Positions 7,501 through 12,688 are shown, counted from the first letter of the stretch. The stretch: DNA of 13,077 nt from RYN-433 sp036558265 (GCA_036558265.1 DATBFY010000756.1:1-13077); one strand, 5' to 3'. Notes: a model not told the origin generated them from the letters alone. Program-made: numbers and translations.

Positions 7501-9580
7501 CTGCTACTTCATGAAGGTCAAGCAGACCAGCATCGGCGAACTCCACTTCCAGAACGTCGGCGCGCTCACCAAGCTCCAGCGCGATCAGCTCCGCGACGAA
7601 CAGTTCACCAAGCTCAACAGCTCGCCCGTGCGCTTCAACGCCCGTACCTATGTGGCCGCCAAGGGGATCGATCCGGGCGCCTTGGCCATCGCGCAAAGCG
7701 AGACCGACCGCTTCGTGCGCACCGTGCAGGCCGAGTGGCCCGAGGACCGACCCTCGACGATGACGATCCGATACGTCGGCTCGGACGCGCACGACAAGGA
7801 CCGCGTCTACGCCCTCATGCTGGCGATGTACGAGGAGAACCACGACAAGGAGGACCGCCGCATCCGCTTGAAGAGCGAGGTCCAGCAGCTCGAGAAGAAG
7901 ATCAGGGAAACCGAGGAGCTGCGCGGCAAGCGCGCGACCCTGGCCAAACAGGTCGAGGCCGCCCCCACCGACGAATCCTTGCGCCAGCTCGAGGCGCAGC
8001 TCAAGGAGGCCGATTCGGCGTACGACGTCGCGACCGCGGCGCTCAAAGACGCCCAGCTCGAGCTGCGCCGCGCCGAGGAGCAGCTCCCCCTGTCCCCGGG
8101 CGAGGCGGCGCTCGCGGCGTCGCAGGCGCACGACGCGACCGCCGCCGCCCCCGCAGCCCCGACCGACCCCGAGCTCGCCAGGCTCCAGAAGTCCCTCGAT
8201 GACGCCGCCGCCAAGACCGCCGCCCTCAAGGGCGCCGCCAGCGAGGAAGCCGACGCCAAACGCAAAATGCTCGACCAGGCCGTCGAGGCCTTCCAGCACA
8301 CCGCCGCCAGCCTCGTAAGCCAGAATCCGCAGCTCGCACAGTACGTGCAAGCCGTCCAGCAGCTCCAGGAGCGCACCCACAAGCTCGGCGGCGACCTGAT
8401 CGAGGTCCAGCTCGAGCAGCACAAGCGGCTCAGCGCTCTCAAGAAGGACATGGACGAACAGGTCCAGGCCCGCAAGAACGAAATCTGGGCCAGCGACAAG
8501 GGACTCTCCGACTTGCGGGCCCAGTACGACCTGGCCCAGCGAAAGATCAACGCCGCAAAGGACCAGGGCTTCTCGGACGATTCGCGCGAGGTGCGCGATG
8601 CCCTGGCGGATAAGTCCAGGCTCGAGGGCCTGGTCGAGTCGCGAAAGAAACTGCTCGGCGACGACCCCATCGTCGCCAAGGTGACCGCCGCGCTGGGCGA
8701 GCTGATCAAGCTCACTCAGGAGCGCCTCGACGCCGACCGCGCCCGCATCGAGAAGGACATCAAGGACCAGGAGCAGGCCTTCGCCCAGGCCGGCATGCTC
8801 GAGCGACTCCCCGAGCAGCAGCAGGCGCAGGCCAAGGCGCTGGACGAGAAGCAGCGTGCGATCGGCGAGCTGCGCAAGCAATACGCCCAGGCTCTCGACC
8901 GCCGCACCGCCGAGTCCAACGCCGCCCTGCGATCCCTCGAAGACCAGGTCACCAGGCTCTCCGGCCAGATCGACGAGCGAAAGCATTTCCTCGCCGCCCA
9001 GAACGCCAAGGGCCTGACCCAGCAGCAGGAGGCCCAGCGCCGCGCGGTGGTCGAACAGAAGCAGGCGGCCCTCAAGCGCACCCAGGAACAGGCCGCCGCG
9101 GCCCAGAAGACCTACGCCGAGCGCAGCCGGGCCGTGCGCGACGCCGTCGCCACCCGCGCCGACGTCGCCGCCGCGCGGCAGGAGCTCGAGGCCATCGACC
9201 AGACCCTCTCCGGCAAGGACGAGGAAACCCGCCTTGACAAGCTCGCCCTCGAGCAGCGCAACGAGCAGCTCAAAAAGCTCGTGCCGGTCGCCAAGCCCGC
9301 CGAGGGCGACATCCAGGTTTTCGCCGGCCGCGACGACAAGCTGCTCTATTCAATGGGCGCGGTCATCGGCCTGCTGGTCCTCTTCGGCATCATCACCGTC
9401 GTCAGCGTGTCCGGCGGCGGCGAAGGCCGCGGCCGCAGGTCCGCCCAGTTCACCGACGAGGACGAAGACGCCTTCGCCTCCCGCCCCGGCGCCGACGCCG
9501 GCCCCATGGCCATCCACCAGATCGGCGCCGCCCGCCAAACCGACCGCGCCCGCGAAGCCCCCCAGGCCCACGTGTTCTGA
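1535..9580 (+). CDS. Giant tandem-FHA membrane protein with acidic low-complexity linker and Wzz-like periplasmic coiled-coil region (2681 aa)
   Basis: What is seen, in order. FHA1 spans about residues 34-106 and FHA2 about 138-212. FHA2 has the canonical set: IGRR, SVSTAH at 158-163, and DLGSRTGTYVNG. Residues about 225-1965 are low complexity, rich in Ala, Pro, Glu and Asp, with a basic island at 748-773, EAP-type repeats at about 629-746, a more ordered-looking patch at 1382-1456, and Pro-rich and Gly/Ala-rich stretches near the end. A basic segment (YKSARRKSAASR) precedes TM1 at about 1971-1992. A periplasmic region of about 610 residues follows, first a globular-looking part (about 2000-2105), then heptad-like charged helices to about 2590, broken by a Pro/Ala hinge at 2185-2212. 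TM2 is at about 2603-2625, then a basic tail (GRGRRS). Positive charges beside both TM helices put both ends in the cytoplasm. Known: FHA domains bind phosphothreonine peptides. The TM-coiled coil-TM layout, and the pattern around TIRYVGSDAHDKDRVYALML and AMYEEN, resemble Wzz/GumC polysaccharide co-polymerases; this is from memory of the family. Inferred: a phosphorylation-responsive envelope protein. The frame is unbroken over 8 kb. No catalytic motif was recognised. The FHA call is secure; the Wzz-like call is moderate. Confidence 0.9.
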   Translation: MAVQTPKKSSALPWPALVPLGHHAGKPPISLQKMVILVGSRHNAHLHLLSRHVSKAHALVLSFGGSVYIRDLASREKVYINGGAEREAWLNNGDLIKIGSFTFKFKEGPTRAGEPSDDAPTDRADLEIDGADAPLAISEKVMLIGRRATCDVSLLEASVSTAHAVIFHVGGKRYVRDLGSRTGTYVNGQRIHQKELQPGDAIRIGETDMRYALAARHARHIEPVEEVASTTAGGELDELEHLVGTAPLDMAAEMRRAEPTAQELEQELQAMAGATEPTDEPAAGDDDLIELELAAPEPAAKIATPKAAVPKPPPVPLEEPPAPIVAAAPPLPAPPVSEPEFAEIDLSTDPDVADLPPSAADTRALGLELEPAAPPRPTISDRIVDQPIDVSSSATADQPGEHVLMDRDLAKQRLSSSATGAELGAAQHEALEMAGEAPADAVAPLPLDQTSTPPGDQTPIEPGDDQAISPRGGWQGMSRVDDVAPLDFAGVAPEPAPDDAALPQTRAETNEGLIDAAGAVTPFPADEFASPDQPPLEIAEAPVEQLLPEITTPVFDDNEVALPLELPAAPTPVVPEPAPAVSADISEVSFDESAIAPVPDEPTMTAPPTAEAHEEIELPIDEGPIAEPPVADVSPIEAPVAELPVTEAPAIDENSLVEPTLADPPPVEAFAETPIVELPVVEAPAIETPVAEAPAFEAPPADVPSVEAVAAAALPALEAPALEAPVLETPAVADAPAAPEAVVEAPAKKGRGRKGKTAEPKEDKPKRGRRSKKSDTLAASSAESATPVEDARTAEVLAPFIAADAAATEIAGETAAAANEAPADEEIALTEPADPNATLNVARTAAPQSVADVPPTEQAPISPTDQAIVPPTIEPAVEPIVEPFAMEPAPTAAPAEPQLEDTQPPTDTSHPLNSASPAVDASEIVSAALAMEESIEATEAPAAAPADTLSMAIAGDLESPVVADQVSVSSSEIEGTAPVIEAQTTAPEPSIEVPAQDTPAETTENLTAENLDTLPDVTPNNIAAPAESDPLEQLEPVQELPADDDQAVRPQAEEELEEVAVVEDDQTPADPPRDARGAADEPDPLAIFGGGEDSLDVLDLTSADLKPAISSRDPDALLALDQVNAEELDSVEVIEPTEPTPESALNLGVTADESVAAPSTPESLTDSTFGRQVEAFTAGTSSGELVEDLPEVEEVPDPDEALALALDAAGAAGDREPTTHDARSTPPDDHDALNLEELEPIGQPIDEPEDSSAVIGGAIEPSELGVVTEENLAVEQFEALGESLELETPGVAEADAVLGEQAFAAEGDAQEIGHASAEPLADQSFFAEADEASTHEVTAPTTPVAPAPAHPIAEAPAPVGAASPATPPPPPGRPGAQRPVDQGFVIGTDLSSFIGGMPLVLPDVAPPPSGFGQVQVSFAGAKAPWQQARRPAFPMGQSLAQEMMEAAQGLRDVEEMDAAEVQEETDPAQADDYGASDEESITDDGAPGDEWNVAAVLDGDEEPIAADWAHLNEAAATPHDASSTTTTTHAEAPAEDDVTAGMEPEPASEPVAGDPQATANELATQAQALDEPEAIDEESLAPSDEEVPFAQDVPEPPSDEPEPIEAAADDQAAHDDDLTEIDSLDSFQPQVSHEFDESDLVNDGQGEPAPAADQSLNISADETACFPPPELPVSITQEADQAAPPVDDESVETAEQDDLTEIDPESASGFVVEELNFDEPSGLEDIEPQESSGPPRTGAIEEAVADLHFDEPQTEESVVDRSPPPPVIPPPRPGAKQGKQQPPAAAPAMTPRMPPPPARSLQSRRAGQQTPVTNDASAADAVFGSLEHGKAVGGAAAAAGAAFANAAGGVREMDVFATPSTDLAEMEREMGPADASDFGTDAADAPAPRARGGRGLVATDQDGANGDGGRVAGSRGSRLQRAIVPPRMGAVANAAAGGFGGGDVAVAPNAAGAPRLPVYKSARRKSAASRVLWIVLLMLVSMGAAIGGICYFMKVKQTSIGELHFQNVGALTKLQRDQLRDEQFTKLNSSPVRFNARTYVAAKGIDPGALAIAQSETDRFVRTVQAEWPEDRPSTMTIRYVGSDAHDKDRVYALMLAMYEENHDKEDRRIRLKSEVQQLEKKIRETEELRGKRATLAKQVEAAPTDESLRQLEAQLKEADSAYDVATAALKDAQLELRRAEEQLPLSPGEAALAASQAHDATAAAPAAPTDPELARLQKSLDDAAAKTAALKGAASEEADAKRKMLDQAVEAFQHTAASLVSQNPQLAQYVQAVQQLQERTHKLGGDLIEVQLEQHKRLSALKKDMDEQVQARKNEIWASDKGLSDLRAQYDLAQRKINAAKDQGFSDDSREVRDALADKSRLEGLVESRKKLLGDDPIVAKVTAALGELIKLTQERLDADRARIEKDIKDQEQAFAQAGMLERLPEQQQAQAKALDEKQRAIGELRKQYAQALDRRTAESNAALRSLEDQVTRLSGQIDERKHFLAAQNAKGLTQQQEAQRRAVVEQKQAALKRTQEQAAAAQKTYAERSRAVRDAVATRADVAAARQELEAIDQTLSGKDEETRLDKLALEQRNEQLKKLVPVAKPAEGDIQVFAGRDDKLLYSMGAVIGLLVLFGIITVVSVSGGGEGRGRRSAQFTDEDEDAFASRPGADAGPMAIHQIGAARQTDRAREAPQAHVF
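3421..3772 (+). repeat. Degenerate EAP-type amino-acid repeats within the giant protein's linker
   Basis: Residues about 629-746 carry a loose repeat of the type (I/T/V/A/F/L)-E-A-P-x, with eight EAP occurrences, three ETP (AETPI, IETPV, LETPA) and two ELP variants, spaced mostly 5-9 residues apart. At DNA level the unit is recognisable as GAAGCGCC or GAGGCGCC but is not identical between copies, so this is an old or selected repeat rather than a fresh tandem duplication. It ends directly before the basic island. Such Pro-spaced acidic repeats are usually extended and unfolded. Confidence 0.7.
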
Positions 9581-9607
9581 TCAAATCCACGCGCGTTTCC
9601 GAAGGAC

Positions 9608-11050
9608 CTACGCCGCCCCCGGCCCGTCCAACCGCGCCGCCTCCTGCGTCACCGGCGTGATCAGCACCTGCGTCACCCGCTTGTTCGCCACCGCGATCAC
9701 CTTCGCGCTGTACGACTCCCCCAGCGCCACGCTGTCCCCCGGGCGCGGCCAGCGGCCTAGCTTCTGGATCACGTACCCGCCGATCGTGTCTACGTCCCCG
9801 TCTCCGATCGCTTCCTCCCCCAGTTTCATCCGGTCGCGCAGCCCGTGCAGGGGGAAACGACCGCTCACCCGGAACGATTCGCCTTCGGCGACGAACTGGG
9901 GGGCGGTCGAGGCGGTGTCGAACTCGTCCTCGATCTCCCCCACGATCTCCTCTACCACGTCCTCCAGCGTGACGATCCCCTGGGTCGCGCCGTACTCGTC
10001 CACGACGACGGCCATATGTACCCGGCTGGTCTGGAATTGCCGCAGCAGCTTGGGCACCGGCAACAGCTCGGGCACGAACAGGATCTCCCGCTTGATCTTC
10101 TTCAAATCGATGTCGCCCGATCCGATCACGTGGACCGCCGACCCCGGCAGGCCGTCCGCGATCGCGATCGCCTCGCCGTTGGTGGATTTCTCATCGGTGA
10201 ACCGCAGCCGCCCGGGGATCAGCTTGAGGTGGTTAAACAGGTCCTTCATATGGATCAGCCCCACCACGTGGTCGATGTCGGCGTCGCACAGCGGAAACCG
10301 CGTGTAGGCCGACTTTTGCGCCATGCGGAGGATCTCCCCCACCGGCTGGTCGATCAGCAGGTAATCCACCTCGGTTCGCGGCGTCATGATCTGCCGGGTC
10401 TTCAGATCCCCGAAATCGAACGCGCTGGTCAGGATCATCTGGTTGGCTTTTTCGATCGTCCCCTGCGACACGGCCTGGGCCAGCAGCGTCTTCAGCTCCT
10501 CCTCGGTGTGCGGCAGCTCGTGATGCGCCCCCGGCGTCACCTTGACCCCCGTCAACCGCAACAATGCGATAGACGCCGCGTTCAGCAGCCAGATGGCGGG
10601 GTAGAAAAGGTAGGTGAAGGTCACCAGGGGGAGCGACAGGATCGGCAAAAGCCGATCCGCCCCCACGATCGCCCACGTCTTGGGCGCCTGCTCCCCCACC
10701 ACGATGTGCAGCGAGGTGCTGATCGCCAGGGCGATCGTAAAGGACATCACGTGGATCGTGTGCTCGTGGAGGTGGAAGAGGTCTAACAGAGGGCGGATGA
10801 CGGCAGCCACCGCCGGCTCGGTCACCGCCCCCAACCCCAGCGACGCCAGCGTCACACCCAACTGGCAGGCGGATAAGTAGAGGTCCAGCCGGCTCTTAAC
10901 CATCAGGGCCAAACGCGCCAGCAGGCCGTCCGAGGCATCCGTCTGAAGTCGCGAGAGCCGCGCCGAAACCGCCGCGAACTCGGCGGCGACGAAATAGCCG
11001 TTGGCCGCCACCAGGGCCAGCGTGATGAGCACCTTGACCAGGATGTCCAC
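9608..11050 (-). CDS. CNNM/CBS-domain transporter of the CorC/HlyC (hemolysin-like, UPF0053) family
   Basis: A 480-residue inner-membrane protein of a family tied to Mg2+/Co2+ (and possibly Na+) transport. The N-terminal CNNM (DUF21) domain covers about residues 1-195, with hydrophobic segments near 3-26, 60-90, 100-118 and 135-166 and the family motifs AAEFA (22-26), TLASLGLGAVTEP (67-79) and VVGEQAPKTWAI (117-128). A CBS pair follows from IMTPRTEV (221-228) through RFPLCDADIDHVVGLIHMKD (251-270) to FVPE (325-328), MAVVVDEYGATQGIVTLED (346-364) and EEIVGEIEDEFD (367-378). The C-terminal CorC/HlyC domain is about 385-466. Between the CBS halves there are roughly 25-30 more residues than I expect. 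The start is GTG at 11050, chosen because the hydrophobic helix begins at once and no better start is upstream; no clear Shine-Dalgarno precedes it. The gene converges on the giant FHA gene with 27 bp between stops. The ion cannot be told from sequence. Confidence 0.93.
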   Translation of the reverse strand: MDILVKVLITLALVAANGYFVAAEFAAVSARLSRLQTDASDGLLARLALMVKSRLDLYLSACQLGVTLASLGLGAVTEPAVAAVIRPLLDLFHLHEHTIHVMSFTIALAISTSLHIVVGEQAPKTWAIVGADRLLPILSLPLVTFTYLFYPAIWLLNAASIALLRLTGVKVTPGAHHELPHTEEELKTLLAQAVSQGTIEKANQMILTSAFDFGDLKTRQIMTPRTEVDYLLIDQPVGEILRMAQKSAYTRFPLCDADIDHVVGLIHMKDLFNHLKLIPGRLRFTDEKSTNGEAIAIADGLPGSAVHVIGSGDIDLKKIKREILFVPELLPVPKLLRQFQTSRVHMAVVVDEYGATQGIVTLEDVVEEIVGEIEDEFDTASTAPQFVAEGESFRVSGRFPLHGLRDRMKLGEEAIGDGDVDTIGGYVIQKLGRWPRPGDSVALGESYSAKVIAVANKRVTQVLITPVTQEAARLDGPGAA

Positions 11051-11060
11051 AACCGGACTT

Positions 11061-11088
11061 GTTATGGGGACGCCGCGGCGGTTGTCAA
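11061..11088 (-). promoter_or_regulatory. Candidate sigma70-type promoter directly upstream of the CorC-like gene
   Basis: On the minus strand a perfect TTGACA (11088-11083) is followed after 16 bases by CATAAC (11066-11061), four of six matches to TATAAT. It sits in the 49-bp gap between the 118-residue gene and the CorC-like gene. The start of transcription would fall near 11054, only about four bases before the GTG at 11050, so the mRNA would be nearly leaderless, in keeping with the missing Shine-Dalgarno. Evidence is sequence match only. Confidence 0.45.
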
Positions 11089-11099
11089 TCGCGCGTGGA

Positions 11100-11456
11100 T
11101 CAGATCATCGCCAGGGCGGTGGTCGTGTAGTTGGACCAGCGCATGGCCAGCAGGACGTACGCCCCCACCAGCGCCCACAGCGCCAGCTCCGCCCGGCCGT
11201 GGTGGCGCAGGCGCCAGAAGATCTGCGTGCCGATCGCCGTCACCACCAGCTTGAAGAGGATGAGGCTGGGCACGAGGTTGCGCCGCAGCATGTAGCCGGC
11301 CAGCGGGTTGAGCTCGTGGAAGGGGGTGAAGAAGTGCGCCCAGAGGGTGAAGAACAGGTCCGCCAGGCTGAGCATCCACAGGACGACGATCAGCTCGGCC
11401 ACGCGGCGGTGGCGATGACGATGGTCGGCGAGCGACGACAACGGCAGCGGACCCAT
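11100..11456 (-). CDS. Small three-TM membrane protein, DUF5658-like
   Basis: A 118-residue hydrophobic protein. Segments at about residues 20-43, 61-81 and 89-107 are likely membrane helices. The pattern SLADLFFTLWAHFF, then ELNP at 48-51, then a helix with an internal Lys (LFKLVV, K69) matches what I recall of DUF5658, small membrane proteins of unknown role. The N-terminus has a His/Arg cluster (DHRHRHRR, 11-18) just before the first helix, which would keep it in the cytoplasm. The start at ATG 11456 is chosen because GGAAGG lies 8 bases upstream; another in-frame ATG at 11462 is only 2 bases from that site, and the frame stays open to 11591 without typical coding features. The CorC-like gene begins 49 bp downstream but seems to have its own promoter. 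Function unknown. Confidence 0.75.
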   Translation of the reverse strand: MGPLPLSSLADHRHRHRRVAELIVVLWMLSLADLFFTLWAHFFTPFHELNPLAGYMLRRNLVPSLILFKLVVTAIGTQIFWRLRHHGRAELALWALVGAYVLLAMRWSNYTTTALAMI

Positions 11457-11464
11457 AGGCATTT

Positions 11465-11470
11465 CCTTCC
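11465..11470 (-). promoter_or_regulatory. Ribosome binding site (GGAAGG) of the 118-residue membrane protein gene
   Basis: GGAAGG on the minus strand stands 8 bases before ATG 11456 and only 2 bases before ATG 11462. The spacing favours the downstream ATG, removing two residues (Met-Pro). No clear promoter was found in the 142 bp between this gene and the stop of the 191-residue gene upstream. Confidence 0.5.
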
Positions 11471-11580
11471 ATGGAGATCGGCAGTCGAGTTGTGAGACTT
11501 CAGAGGGCGCAGAGTTGATGCCGGTCTGCGGAGCAAAGGAAGTGCCGCGACAGGAGGACTGAACGTGGATGGGTCGAATG

Positions 11581-11599
11581 GTCGGACGCAACGTCCGAT
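11581..11599 (-). terminator. Small hairpin at the stop codon of the 191-residue gene, possible terminator
   Basis: On the minus strand the TAA stop (11601-11599) is followed at once by TCGGACG, loop TTG, CGTCCGA (11598-11582), a perfect 7-bp stem. No T-run follows (CCATTCGACC), so this is not a textbook intrinsic terminator; it may act as a 3'-end stabiliser or terminate with help. The same seven-base arm is part of the larger hairpin after purH. Confidence 0.35.
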
Positions 11600-12174
11600 T
11601 ATAGGTCGGACGGGTCGCTTTGATGCGGCCGCAGGGCCAGGATCAGCTCGACCTCGCCGTTCGGGCGGCCCAGGAGGCGGGCGATCTCGTGGGGGGAGCG
11701 GCCCTGGTCGGCCATGGCGTAGACCTCGGCGTGGCGGGGGTCGGGCGGGGTTTCGGGCTTGAGGACCGGGGCAGGGGCCGGCGGATCCTGAGCCACGTCC
11801 GTGCCGGCGGCGGCAGCAAGCTCGGTGGCCTCGGCCGCTGCCGTTCCGGCGGTGACGGCTTTCAGGGCACCCAGCCGCTCGTCCGCCTGGCGGATAAGCA
11901 CCTCAAGGCGGGCGGCACGGGTGTCGAGCTGGGCGGTCATCTGCCGGGCGGTTTCGAGCATCTCGACCATCAGATGATTGACGTCGCGCTCGAACTGCCG
12001 CTGCTGGGCGAGGCCCATCGTCGCGGGGGCGCGTTCCATCGGATCACGCTTGGCGCGCATCTTGGGCCGCATGATGACGTAGAGCGTCGCCAGCACGCCG
12101 ACCGCCAGCACCAGCCACTGCGTCGATTCGTCCTTCGAGAATGGAAACGAGGAGGCGAGGAGAGCGAGCATCAT
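11599..12174 (-). CDS. Single-TM coiled-coil protein with C-terminal HTH-like motif (DUF6115-like end)
   Basis: A 191-residue protein. After a short N-terminus comes one membrane helix (about 17-35, WLVLAVGVLATLYVIM) with a basic stop signal RPKMRAKR. A charged helical region (about 55-105) has coiled-coil character, then an Ala/Pro-rich linker (about 108-147), then a C-terminal motif at about 149-182: EVYAMADQGRSPHEIARLLG followed by GEVELILALR. The motif fits the helix-turn-helix-like end I recall from DUF6115-type proteins in several phyla; it may bind a partner rather than DNA. The start chosen is the first of two adjacent ATGs (12174, 12171). The frame is also open to a GTG at 12249, giving 216 residues and a 23-base overlap with the upstream gene; the ATG form leaves a 52-bp gap and a cleaner N-terminus. 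Function unknown; the last gene of the likely minus-strand unit before a hairpin. Confidence 0.8.
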   Translation of the reverse strand: MMLALLASSFPFSKDESTQWLVLAVGVLATLYVIMRPKMRAKRDPMERAPATMGLAQQRQFERDVNHLMVEMLETARQMTAQLDTRAARLEVLIRQADERLGALKAVTAGTAAAEATELAAAAGTDVAQDPPAPAPVLKPETPPDPRHAEVYAMADQGRSPHEIARLLGRPNGEVELILALRPHQSDPSDL

Positions 12175-12226
12175 CGCGGAATCCGTTCCGAGCGACGCGC
12201 CAATCTGCCACGCTGGGTGAATGAAA

Positions 12227-12676
12227 TCAACGCCCGCGACCGCTAACACGAGGAAGGTTTCCTCGTTTCGTCCCGCGCACCGGACTGTCCACGACGTACC
12301 ATTCGTGGTACGCGGTGGTCAGGAAGAAGTCTTCGCCCTCGAATCTCTCGCAGACCGCCATCCTGCCCGCGAAAAACTTGAAGAGCTTCGGGTCATCTTC
12401 ATAAGTCGTATCGAACAGGAAGACCGTCAGCACATCGCCGTCGGCGCTCTCGACCACGCGAAGCACCGACATATGCCGGTGATGTCTGCGGTCAACGGGA
12501 AACAAGACCGCCCGCCCCTCAACGTCCACGAACTCCGGGTTATAGAGATCGAGCACGTCAGACCAATCCCAGGGTCCCTCGTGTTTCTCGACAATCCGAT
12601 CGAACCGGTAGAGGCGAATCCGGTCGATCACTTGCTCCGCCAGATCGGACAGTCTTATCGCACGAGATCGCTTCAT
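12227..12676 (-). CDS. Hypothetical protein of 149 residues, unrecognised
   Basis: I do not recognise the family. The protein is soluble-looking, with no signal peptide or membrane helix. It begins with a basic, amphipathic helix-like stretch (about 1-30), then an aromatic-acidic segment GPWDWSDVLDLYNPEF (34-49), a strand-rich middle with VDRRHHRHMSVLRV (61-74) and DVLTVFLFD (81-89), a second aromatic stretch (LFKFFAG, 98-104), YHEWYVVD near 123-130, and a basic tail. The start is ATG 12676, 12 bp after the stop of the esterase gene upstream, with a weak GGGA site before it, so co-transcription is likely. Three 60-base lines inside it that I counted by hand are 48, 52 and 58% GC, against 65% for one line in the esterase gene, which may point to a separate origin. 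The coding call rests on the intact frame, tight spacing and protein-like composition. Confidence 0.7.
   Translation of the reverse strand: MKRSRAIRLSDLAEQVIDRIRLYRFDRIVEKHEGPWDWSDVLDLYNPEFVDVEGRAVLFPVDRRHHRHMSVLRVVESADGDVLTVFLFDTTYEDDPKLFKFFAGRMAVCERFEGEDFFLTTAYHEWYVVDSPVRGTKRGNLPRVSGRGR
12248..12266 (-). other. 8-bp perfect hairpin near the 3' end of the 149-residue gene
   Basis: Arms ACGAGGAA (12248-12255) and TTCCTCGT (12259-12266) form a perfect stem with a 3-base loop. It lies inside the last codons of the 149-residue gene. On the minus-strand RNA it places a GAGGAAA purine run in a stem and overlaps the alternative GTG start at 12249 of the next gene, so it could affect translation or coupling of that gene. 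It is too short, with no T-run, to call a terminator. Confidence 0.3.
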
Positions 12677-12688
12677 GTTGGTCCCGCA

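Noticed and set aside
6728..8986. Open frame of 752 codons on the minus strand, opposite the C-terminal half of the giant gene
   Set aside because: Leu/Gly/Val-rich low-information product mirroring coiled-coil codons (CTC, GAG, GCC) of the sense gene; no ribosome site or domain.
9234..10786. Plus-strand frames of 357 and 313 codons across and opposite the CorC-like gene
   Set aside because: They run over the 3' end of the giant gene and antisense to a well-supported CorC/HlyC protein; their products show no domain.
11062..11472. Minus-strand frame of 136 codons overlapping the 118-residue membrane protein
   Set aside because: Pro/Arg/Ala-rich product without membrane helices; the alternative frame gives three clean helices and a good ribosome site.
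11620..12246. Plus-strand frame of 208 codons opposite the HTH-like protein
   Set aside because: Gly/Arg/Leu-rich product without domain pattern; the minus strand has a TM helix, coiled coil and HTH-like end.
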